The notes under the pieces are model-generated. The model ran no database searches. It was given only the letters and a program-made list of their open reading frames with translations, and was not told the origin of the DNA. Shown here one piece after another: positions 41,938 to 48,326 of a stretch of 48,326 nt of DNA (positions are counted from its first letter, which is position 1; every line of letters begins with the position of its first letter). Both the position numbers and the translations under genes were made by a program. The stretch is from CAZSSM01 sp964609385 (GTDB lineage: Bacteria; Planctomycetota; Planctomycetia; Isosphaerales; Isosphaeraceae): the NCBI GenBank assembly GCA_964609385.1, contig CAZSSM010000054.1, positions 1 to 48,326 of the forward strand, read 5' to 3'.

Positions 41938-42920
41938 CCGTCGAGGGCGGCCCGATGGACCGGTCCCCATCGTCGAACACCTCAAGCACCCCGACGTCGC
42001 GCCCGTCGATGAGCCGTGGCCGTCGATTGGCCGGTCCGCTGTTCGCCGGGCTCTGCTTGATGGCCACCCTGACCGGCGTGATCGTCCTGGTAATCCTGCT
42101 GGGTTCGGTCGTTACCGCGGTGCTTCGACGGCCCGAGTCGTTGGCCGAGCGCGGCGGCTTCTTCGACTTCCTGGGCAGCCTGATCACCCAGACCCAGTCG
42201 ATCAGCCCGGAGCGAACCGGATTCGTGGGCGGGATCGTCGGCAGCCTCTGGCTCCTCCTGCTGGTCCAACTGATCGCCTTGCCGATCGGCATCGGCGCGG
42301 CGATCTTTCTCGAGGAGTACCCGATGCCGGGCTGGATCCGACGTCTGATCCAGACCAACATCACGAATCTGGCCGGGGTGCCCTCGATCATCTACGGGAT
42401 CCTCGGCCTGGCCCTGTTCGTACGGGCCTTCGGTGTGGAGGGCCTCTCGCTCAGAGCATCAGTCTTGGCCGGTGGCCTGACCTTGAGCCTGTTGGTGCTC
42501 CCCCTCGTGATCATCTCGACCCTGGAGGCGCTGCGTGCCGTCCCACGTTCGCTCCGCGAGGCGGCGATGGCTTTGGGCGCCAGCCGTTGGCAGGTCATCC
42601 GTGATCATGTGCTCCCAGCAGCCCTGCCAGGGATCGCCACCGGATCGATCCTGGCCGTCTCGAGAGCCATCGGCGAGACGGCGCCGTTGCTGATGGTCGG
42701 CGCCGCTGGATCGATCCTCTTCCTACCTCGGTCGCCCTTGGATCGTTACACTGCCTTGCCCGTCGAGATCTACAACGTCGCCAAGGTTCCGGATCCCGAC
42801 TTCGCGTTCCAATCGATCGCCGCGGGTGGAATCATCCTGCTGCTGACCATCCTGATGCTCATGAACGCTGTGGCGATCTTCCTGCGGATCCGTGCCGGAT
42901 CGCCGCAAGGTCGCACGTGA
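41934..42920 (+). CDS. pstA: Phosphate ABC transporter permease PstA
   Basis: A 328-residue inner-membrane permease. After a polar N-terminus, helices include LFAGLCLMATLTGVIVLVIL and LWLLLLVQLIALPIGIGAA. PstA marks are IFLEEYPMPGWIRRLIQTNI, LAGVPSIIYGILGLALFV, the coupling loop SLREAAMALGASRWQVI and SRAIGETAPLLMVGA. Partner of PstC in the phosphate channel. It follows pstC with an ATGA overlap; pstB follows after a 199-bp gap, the only break in the pst chain. Confidence 0.95.
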   Translation: MTVEGGPMDRSPSSNTSSTPTSRPSMSRGRRLAGPLFAGLCLMATLTGVIVLVILLGSVVTAVLRRPESLAERGGFFDFLGSLITQTQSISPERTGFVGGIVGSLWLLLLVQLIALPIGIGAAIFLEEYPMPGWIRRLIQTNITNLAGVPSIIYGILGLALFVRAFGVEGLSLRASVLAGGLTLSLLVLPLVIISTLEALRAVPRSLREAAMALGASRWQVIRDHVLPAALPGIATGSILAVSRAIGETAPLLMVGAAGSILFLPRSPLDRYTALPVEIYNVAKVPDPDFAFQSIAAGGIILLLTILMLMNAVAIFLRIRAGSPQGRT

Positions 42921-43119
42921 TCGATCCGATCCGCGGCCCATGTCATGGGGCCTCGCACTTCGTTCATGCCGGTCTTGTTGTCACATCGTTCGATCTTTCC
43001 GGCGTCAGTGCTCGGCTTGAAACGCCTGTCCCTTCGATCTCGACGAGCCGCCGTCGCGCCGCGGCCCGCCCACGCGTTGCCGTCCCCTCGATGTTCCCCT
43101 TCGATTCAAGGCGTCCGCG

Positions 43120-43983
43120 ATGAGCACCTCCTCGAACCCCAACCTGTCCGTCGACTCGGCGAACCCCTCGACCTTGGAGGAGACTCGACCTCCGCAAGAC
43201 GACCGTGCGGTCGTCTCCGCGCGGGGTCTGTCGGTCTATTACGGCAAGCACCAGGCCCTCAAAGAGGTGACTCTGGACGTGCCACGCTCTCAGATCACCG
43301 CACTGATCGGCCCCTCCGGCTGCGGCAAGAGCACGCTCCTACGCTGCTTCAACCGAATGAACGACCTGATCCCCGGTGTCCGGATCAGCGGCGAGGTCTT
43401 CTTCGAAGGTCGGGACATCTATGCCAAGGGGACCGACCCGGTCACGCTCCGTCACCGGATCGGCATGGTCTTCCAACGCCCCAACCCGTTCCCCAAGTCG
43501 ATTTATAACAATGTGGCCTGGGGTGCCAAGATCAACGGTTATCGTGGCGACATGGACGAGTTGGTGCAACGCTCCCTCGAACGCGCGGCGCTCTGGGACG
43601 AGGTCAAGAACAAACTTTCGGCCTCCGGCCTTTCCCTCTCTGGTGGTCAGCAGCAGCGACTCTGCATCGCGCGCACGTTGGCCGTCGAGCCCGAGGTGAT
43701 CCTCATGGACGAGCCCTGCTCGGCGCTCGACCCGATCGCCACGGCCGCCATCGAGGACCTCATGGAGGAACTCAAGAGCAACTACACCATCGTCATCGTC
43801 ACCCACAACATGCAACAGGCCCGACGCGTCAGCGATATGACCGCATGCCTTCTGCTCGACGAGAAGTCCGAAGCTCAGGAGCAGCGGACCGGGGTCCTCG
43901 CCGCCTTCAGCCCCACCGCCGAACTGTTCACCAATCCCACCGATCAACGTACCGAAGACTACATCACCGGCCGGATCGGCTAA
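43120..43983 (+). CDS. pstB: Phosphate ABC transporter ATP-binding protein PstB
   Basis: A 287-residue ATPase that powers the Pst importer. Walker A is GPSGCGKST (residues 64-72), the signature LSGGQQQRLCIARTLA, Walker B VILMDEPCSALDP and the switch histidine in IVIVTHNMQQARR. The first ~30 residues (Ser/Asn/Pro-rich) precede the conserved RGLSVYYGKHQALKEV. The C-terminal TELFTNPTDQRTEDYITGRIG is typical of PstB. A phoU gene usually follows pstB but is absent here; a DUF885 peptidase gene starts nine bases downstream instead. Confidence 0.96.
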   Translation: MSTSSNPNLSVDSANPSTLEETRPPQDDRAVVSARGLSVYYGKHQALKEVTLDVPRSQITALIGPSGCGKSTLLRCFNRMNDLIPGVRISGEVFFEGRDIYAKGTDPVTLRHRIGMVFQRPNPFPKSIYNNVAWGAKINGYRGDMDELVQRSLERAALWDEVKNKLSASGLSLSGGQQQRLCIARTLAVEPEVILMDEPCSALDPIATAAIEDLMEELKSNYTIVIVTHNMQQARRVSDMTACLLLDEKSEAQEQRTGVLAAFSPTAELFTNPTDQRTEDYITGRIG

Positions 43984-43992
43984 GAGGTATCG

Positions 43993-45786
43993 ATGATGTC
44001 GGAACGATCCATGCAATTCTCACGGATGGCCATCTCCGTGATCTTGACGATCCTCGGTCTCTCAACGGGAATCCCGACGACGACTGTCCGCGCTCAGGAA
44101 TCCGAGAGCGATCGGCTCCACGAACTATTCCGGTCCGAGTGGGACGTCTGGATGCGGGATGACCCCGAGGCGGCGACCTACAACGGCTACCCTGGCCAAA
44201 ACGACCGCTGGATCGACATCTCGCCCGAGGCGATCGCCCATCGACGCTCCCGAGCCCGCCGACCCTTGGAGGCCCTGGAGGCGATCGATCGCGATCGGCT
44301 CGACGCGGAGGATCAGCTCAACTATGATCTGTTCCGTCGTCAAGTCGTCGATCGAATCGAAGGATACCGGTATCCCGAGGAATATCTGATGCTCGATCCG
44401 CTCTGGGGTGTCCAGCAGCAGATCGCGCAGACCTTGACGCTCCAACCGGCCGGATCGGACGCCGACTACGAGGCGATCCTGGCTCGGCTCCGCGCCGCCT
44501 CCACGCGGATCGACCAGACGATCGAGACGCTCCGTCGAGGTCTTGAAGAGGGGGTCACCCAGCCCCGAATCGCGCTCCGCGATGTGCCGTCGCAGGTTCG
44601 CAGTCAGATCGTCGACGATCCGCAGGATGCTCCCGTGCTCCGGCCCTTCCAGGGGATCCCCGAGTCGATCCCGGACGATCGGCAGCAAGAACTCCGCGAG
44701 TCGGCCGTATCGATCTATCAAGCGGACCTACGGCCCGCCTTCGAGCGGCTGCTCCGCTTCGTCGAACAGGAGTACTTACCTGGAGCCCGAGCGACGGTCG
44801 GGATGAGCGACTTGCCTAACGGATCGTCCTGGTACGAGTATCGGGTCCGACACTACACGACGACCGATCTATCGGCCCGTCAAATCCATCAGATCGGTCT
44901 CGATGAAGTGCGTCGGATTCGCGCCGAGATGGAACAGGTCGTCGAGGAGTCGGGCTTCGAAGGGACGATCGACGAGTTCGCCGAGTTTCTACGGACCGAC
45001 CCGCGATTCTACTTCGAGACGCCTGAGGAACTGCTGGTGGCCTATCGGGACGTCTGCAAGCGCGCCGATCCCGAGCTGGCCGGGCTCTTTGGCACGCTCC
45101 CGCGACTGCCCTACGGTGTCCGGGCGATCCCAGCCTACTCGGCCCCTTCGCAGACGACCGCCTACTACCAGCCCGGTTCCCCCGAGACGGGTCGCCCGGG
45201 CTACTTCTTCGCGAACACCTACAAGCTCGACTCGCGACCACAATGGGAGATGGAGGCGCTCTCGCTTCATGAGGCTGTCCCCGGACATCACCTTCAGATC
45301 GCCCTCGCGCAGGAGTTGGACGGAGTCCCTGAGTTCCGCAAGTTCAATGAACTCACCGTCTTCGTCGAAGGTTGGGGACTCTATTCCGAGAGCCTTGGCG
45401 AAGAGATGGGCTTTTATACCGATCCCTATGCCAAATACGGACAACTGAGCTATGAGATCTGGCGGGCGATCCGTCTGGTCGTCGACACCGGGATGCATGC
45501 GTTGGGATGGTCACGTCAAGAAGCGATCGACTTCTTCAAGGCGAATACAGCCAAACCCGAGCACGACATCGTTGTCGAGATCGACCGCTACATCGTCTGG
45601 CCGGGCCAAGCGCTGGCCTACAAGATCGGCGAGCGGAAGATCCAGGAACTCCGCGCTCGGGCCGAGTCGGCGTTGGGGGCCGATTTCCAGATCCGTGCGT
45701 TTCATGACGTGGTCTTGGGTCAAGGCGCTGTGCCACTGGATGTGCTCGAGTCTCAGGTCGACCGTTGGATCGACGAACTGAAGTAG
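43993..45786 (+). CDS. Secreted DUF885-family (probable zinc) peptidase
   Basis: A 597-residue protein with a signal peptide (FSRMAISVILTILGLSTG, cut near VRAQ|ESES). It belongs to the DUF885 group, with the HEAVPGHHLQ motif (H426-E427...H432-H433) resembling an HExxH-like zinc site, and a downstream FVEGWGLYSESLGEEMG containing the probable third ligand. The all-helical fold is similar to M3/M32-type carboxypeptidases. It is exported and probably degrades peptides in the periplasm or outside. AAGAGG lies six bases before the ATG; spacing of nine bases from pstB suggests co-transcription. A role in phosphate uptake is not obvious; it may simply share the operon. Confidence 0.88.
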   Translation: MMSERSMQFSRMAISVILTILGLSTGIPTTTVRAQESESDRLHELFRSEWDVWMRDDPEAATYNGYPGQNDRWIDISPEAIAHRRSRARRPLEALEAIDRDRLDAEDQLNYDLFRRQVVDRIEGYRYPEEYLMLDPLWGVQQQIAQTLTLQPAGSDADYEAILARLRAASTRIDQTIETLRRGLEEGVTQPRIALRDVPSQVRSQIVDDPQDAPVLRPFQGIPESIPDDRQQELRESAVSIYQADLRPAFERLLRFVEQEYLPGARATVGMSDLPNGSSWYEYRVRHYTTTDLSARQIHQIGLDEVRRIRAEMEQVVEESGFEGTIDEFAEFLRTDPRFYFETPEELLVAYRDVCKRADPELAGLFGTLPRLPYGVRAIPAYSAPSQTTAYYQPGSPETGRPGYFFANTYKLDSRPQWEMEALSLHEAVPGHHLQIALAQELDGVPEFRKFNELTVFVEGWGLYSESLGEEMGFYTDPYAKYGQLSYEIWRAIRLVVDTGMHALGWSRQEAIDFFKANTAKPEHDIVVEIDRYIVWPGQALAYKIGERKIQELRARAESALGADFQIRAFHDVVLGQGAVPLDVLESQVDRWIDELK

Positions 45787-46330
45787 AAATGAGTCGACCC
45801 GATCCAGAGACTCTTGACGTCCTATCCGCGCTCGCGAACTATGCCGAGCGAACGGGTTTGTTGTTATGGATGGAAGACACTCTTTTTTCCATCGGCAGGC
45901 CCGGAGGCCGATCTTGAGCTTTACAGGGTCGGCCGGTCTGACTAGAGTTCGCGTCGATTCAACCGGGCTGGTTGGCAAGGAGCCGACGGGTCCGGCGTGT
46001 CTGGAGCGGAACACACTGCGCTGAGGTGTGGTGTTGCCCGGTCCGGGCTTCGGAATCGCCGGTCGTCTTCCGTGGCCGGGACCTCCCTTGACGCACTACT
46101 GAGCGGACGCAACCGAGGTCGAGGCCAGAGCCGCTCGTCCCTTTGGACGGGGTTCTGTGCGGTCGTCGATCGTGCGTCGCATCGAGGATCGAGTGGTCAC
46201 TCATTGGCCGTTCCCGAGGGTTCGGATCGGGACTCGTCCGTCATGTGTGGCCTTGTGAGGTCTCTCGGTGCGGTTGGCCATCGGTGTCTTTGTCCTGACA
46301 AGGTTCCGTCCCGACTCAAGGAGGACCCCC
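45787..46330. other. Intergenic region upstream of the first PEP-CTERM gene
   Basis: About 540 bp. A seven-base stem (45869-45875 with 45887-45893) spans a T-rich loop but lacks a normal terminator layout. No gene is supported. AAGGAGG six bases before 46331 is the ribosome-binding site of the next gene. Confidence 0.45.
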
Positions 46331-46999
46331 ATGCGTGCATCTGGTGGTCGGATCCGACCCCTTCACGCTGTCGTTGCGATCGCGGTTTTGACGCTGGCCG
46401 GTTCGTGGACCCTCGGCGCGACGGCCCGGGCCGATAGCATCGAGACCGAGACCCTCGACGATTCGATCAACCGATTTATGACTTACTCGACTTCCGGGTC
46501 GATCGACCCGATCGACAACGGGCCCAACGTGGTCAGCTTCTCAAGCGTGAGCGACTCCAGTTTCACCGCGCCGTCCTCGTTCAGCCTGGGCGAGTTCGTC
46601 ACTGCGCCTCTGCCCGATGGCGCTTCGGTTTCCTACGACGACGTGCCGTTCCAGATCACGCTTCGGCCCACCGACGCGGTGGATGACATCACATTGACCG
46701 GTGTCCTCAACGGTTCGATCACCGGCGCCAGTCAGAACGATATCACAGCCACCTTCGACGCTCAGGAACCGATCGCCTTCGAGACCGTCGACGGTGCTCA
46801 GAACCTGCTGACGGTCCTCGATACCAGTCTCTCGCTGGTCCCCTCGACGACCAACCGTGGTCGAACCACGGCCCAAGCCCGCGTCGTCGTCACGGCCATT
46901 CCGGAACCGGCGACCGTGGCGATCTTCGTGGCAGCCCTGGTCGGCGTTGGCCTTCGTCGACGGATCCAGAGCCAACGCGCGGCGGCGACGGCCAACTGA
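46331..46999 (+). CDS. PEP-CTERM sorted exported protein (copy 1)
   Basis: A 222-residue exported protein. A signal peptide (LHAVVAIAVLTLAGSW...ATARA) is followed by a beta-rich domain and a C-terminal sorting signal AIPEPATVAIFVAALVGVG ending with an Arg-rich stop (LRRRIQSQR). PEP-CTERM proteins are processed by exosortase and anchored or released as extracellular matrix components; the exosortase is not in this window. ATG 46331 has AAGGAGG six bases upstream, better than an earlier in-frame start at 46268. It is a paralogue of the gene 484 bp downstream, sharing GEFVTAPLPDGASVSYDD-like, VLNGSITGAS and LVPSTTNRGRT segments. Function unknown. Confidence 0.88.
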   Translation: MRASGGRIRPLHAVVAIAVLTLAGSWTLGATARADSIETETLDDSINRFMTYSTSGSIDPIDNGPNVVSFSSVSDSSFTAPSSFSLGEFVTAPLPDGASVSYDDVPFQITLRPTDAVDDITLTGVLNGSITGASQNDITATFDAQEPIAFETVDGAQNLLTVLDTSLSLVPSTTNRGRTTAQARVVVTAIPEPATVAIFVAALVGVGLRRRIQSQRAAATAN

Positions 47000-47483
47000 T
47001 CACGCGAGAGCGGGTCTCTCCCCGTTCCTCTGTGTTGTCCTAGTCCGAGAACAGGGTCCGGCGGTCGTCGAGCAAAACCGCCGCCGGGTTCCCCTGTCCC
47101 CTGTTCCAAAAGCTTTCAGACGGGCCTTCGACTCCTTCCTCTCACGACGACACACTGACGGTGTCCTCGTGGAATCGGAGTCAGGGCCTTTTGTTCGTCT
47201 CGACATTACTCATGTCGAAAACCAAAGAACCATCGAGCCGACGACAGATCTCTTCAGGGAAAAACAAACGTCGGCTCAGTAATTTGTCGGCATTCGAGAA
47301 ACTTCGCTTTACGAAAAGTTTCCCGATCCATAGATTCCTGACGCACTTCGGCCGTCGTCAACGATAGAGGCCACGCTGGTCTCCTCCGACGACGAGCGAC
47401 ACCCGTGGGATCGGGATCGTTCGGCAGCGGCCAGGTCATGTCGTTCACTGCCGGGATGGTCCCGGACCGACAAGGAGAGAGCC
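47000..47483. other. Intergenic region between the two PEP-CTERM genes
   Basis: About 480 bp. It begins with an imperfect inverted repeat (outer arms 47049-47056 and 47099-47106, inner arms 47060-47065 and 47077-47082), which could end the first transcript but lacks a T-run. The middle, 47190-47345, is AT-rich. AAGGAG before 47484 is the next ribosome-binding site. Confidence 0.45.
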
Positions 47484-48176
47484 ATGGGGAAGACAATGTG
47501 TGGACGAACTTGCCCGACGATCCGTGGCACGCTGATCGGCCTGGGCTTCGGGCTGAGCCTGGCCTTGCTGGCCGGGGTCCCGAATTCGCGGGCCGACGCC
47601 TTGGATTCGTTTGAGACCACAGCCACGGACGTCGTGGTCGATCCGTTCCTGATCCAATACAGCACCGCCGGCGCGATCGGGACCACCGGGATTACCGGCC
47701 CCAATGTGATCAGCTATTCCAGCATCGACGACGCGCGTTTCACCGCACCCTCGGATTTCGGCCTGGGCGAGTTCGTCACCGCCGCCTTGCCCGATGGGAC
47801 CAGCGTCTCCTACAACGACACGCCGTTCACGATCACGCTGCTGACGCCGACGGCCGACCCGGTCGAGGTGACCGGCGTGCTCAACGGGACCGTCACCGGC
47901 GCCAGCCAAACCAACGTCACCGCCCAGTTCGACCCGGTCGACTCGCTGGCCGACTGGTTCGGTGACTCGAGCGCCAACGGCCAGGGCTCGCTGTCGATGC
48001 TCAATACGGAGATCTCGCTGGTCCCGGCGTCGACTAATCGGGGTCGGACCTCGGTTCAGGCCAGCGCTTCGGTGGTCTCCCCCACGCCGATTCCCGAACC
48101 GGCCACGATCACCGTCCTGGGCGCCTTGGCCGTCGGCATCGTCCTCCGACGCCGACTCCTACCCAACCTCGCCTGA
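47484..48176 (+). CDS. PEP-CTERM sorted exported protein (copy 2)
   Basis: A 230-residue exported protein with a signal peptide (LIGLGFGLSLALLAGVPNSRA), a beta-rich middle and the sorting signal PIPEPATITVLGALAVGIV followed by LRRRLLP. It is clearly homologous to the preceding gene: GEFVTAALPDGTSVSYND, VLNGTVTGASQ and LVPASTNRGRT occur in the same order. The two probably arose by tandem duplication, with this copy carrying an extra ~10-residue segment (DWFGDSSANGQG). AAGGAG lies seven bases before the ATG. A hairpin 65 bp downstream ends the unit. Function unknown; likely an extracellular or cell-surface component. Confidence 0.88.
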   Translation: MGKTMCGRTCPTIRGTLIGLGFGLSLALLAGVPNSRADALDSFETTATDVVVDPFLIQYSTAGAIGTTGITGPNVISYSSIDDARFTAPSDFGLGEFVTAALPDGTSVSYNDTPFTITLLTPTADPVEVTGVLNGTVTGASQTNVTAQFDPVDSLADWFGDSSANGQGSLSMLNTEISLVPASTNRGRTSVQASASVVSPTPIPEPATITVLGALAVGIVLRRRLLPNLA

Positions 48177-48240
48177 TCGATCGCTTCAATCTCGACCAAG
48201 TTCCCACAATTCTGTGATCGACATCAGGTCCTCAGAAGAT

Positions 48241-48274
48241 GTAGGCCCGGACGGATCAATCTGTCCGGGCCTAC
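48241..48274. terminator. Hairpin downstream of the second PEP-CTERM gene
   Basis: Perfect 12-bp stem (48241-48252 with 48263-48274), extendable by three pairs to a TCAA tetraloop. Only a short T-run (CGTTTG) follows, so it is a likely but not ideal intrinsic terminator. Confidence 0.6.
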
Positions 48275-48326
48275 GGCCGTTTGAGCCTCCCGGACCTGGC
48301 CTAGGTCCTGAATGACGGGTCTTCAA

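Noticed and set aside
47049..47106. Inverted repeat after the first PEP-CTERM gene as a terminator
   Set aside because: The stem has a 16-base one-sided bulge and no T-run; left as a weak structure rather than a terminator call.
1..48326. CRISPR arrays, tRNA or rRNA genes, intact insertion sequences, prophage
   Set aside because: Looked for evenly spaced repeats, cloverleaf-like segments, transposase motifs and phage structural genes; none found by eye. A tRNA scan was not possible.

Overview
The window is high-GC bacterial DNA with the marks of a planctomycete, probably of the Isosphaera/Singulisphaera/Gemmata side. The evidence is a sigma factor with the FQATFLVLA signature and a membrane-anchored tail, a Ser/Thr kinase with a C-terminal TPR region, a secreted acidic protein with the N-terminal LEGKLLLT motif, two PEP-CTERM proteins, an LRR protein, and a three-gene HlyD/M50-peptidase cluster. 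No rRNA, tRNA, CRISPR array, intact transposase or phage gene was found. Gene density is ordinary. AT-richer pockets lie near 1.8-1.93, 3.19-3.27, 20.48-21.0, 36.22-36.5 and 47.2-47.35 kb.

Layout. 0-1.8 kb: end of a ThiF/MoeB-type adenylyltransferase and a cysteine desulfurase, a likely sulfur-carrier activation pair. 1.9-4.4 kb: secreted GH26-like glycosidase and a convergent NAD-dependent epimerase. 4.6-10.25 kb: three-gene cluster (double-GAF/HlyD membrane protein, periplasmic adaptor, PqqD-like/M50/HlyD membrane protein) closed by a strong terminator. 10.4-12.6 kb: HNH protein and a pyruvate/indolepyruvate-decarboxylase-type enzyme. 12.6-17.5 kb: kinase-TPR protein (minus) divergent from asnS. 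17.9-20.3 kb: DUF5658-like membrane protein and an acidic protein with 68-residue repeats. 20.5-23.9 kb (minus): endonuclease/exonuclease/phosphatase-family protein, ECF sigma factor, and a 53-residue small ORF directly behind the sigma gene. 24.1-24.7 kb: decayed gene containing a perfect 16-bp inverted repeat. 25-26.8 kb: LRR protein. 26.9-29.8 kb (minus): two outer-membrane beta-barrel proteins. 30.2-34.6 kb: pyruvate carboxylase overlapping its biotin ligase. 35.2-36.1 kb: nitrilase-superfamily amidase. 36.9-45.8 kb: phosphate block phoR, frame-disrupted alpha/beta hydrolase, pstS, pstC, pstA, pstB, DUF885 peptidase. 46.3-48.2 kb: tandem PEP-CTERM paralogues with a closing hairpin.

Three groups look functionally linked. 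Pyruvate carboxylase and BirA overlap by four bases (TTGA), so the enzyme and the ligase that biotinylates it should be made together. The phosphate genes from the second half of the hydrolase through pstA are chained by ATGA overlaps, with PhoR upstream; no phoB or phoU is present. The 4.6-10.2 kb cluster is the best candidate for a poorly described system: three proteins carrying HlyD-like barrel-sandwich regions, one with a peptide-binding PqqD-like domain and an intact M50 protease core, one with cytoplasmic GAF domains, and no ABC or RND pump beside them.

Three loci appear damaged: the hydrolase (frameshift between nucleophile and acid/His halves), the 24.1-24.7 kb remnant (two stops, a frame change, apparent internal deletion), and the 3' end of the desulfurase, whose last codons lie in a duplicated 28-bp sequence. 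All start choices, family assignments and regulatory sites come from reading the sequence by eye; no database search was run.
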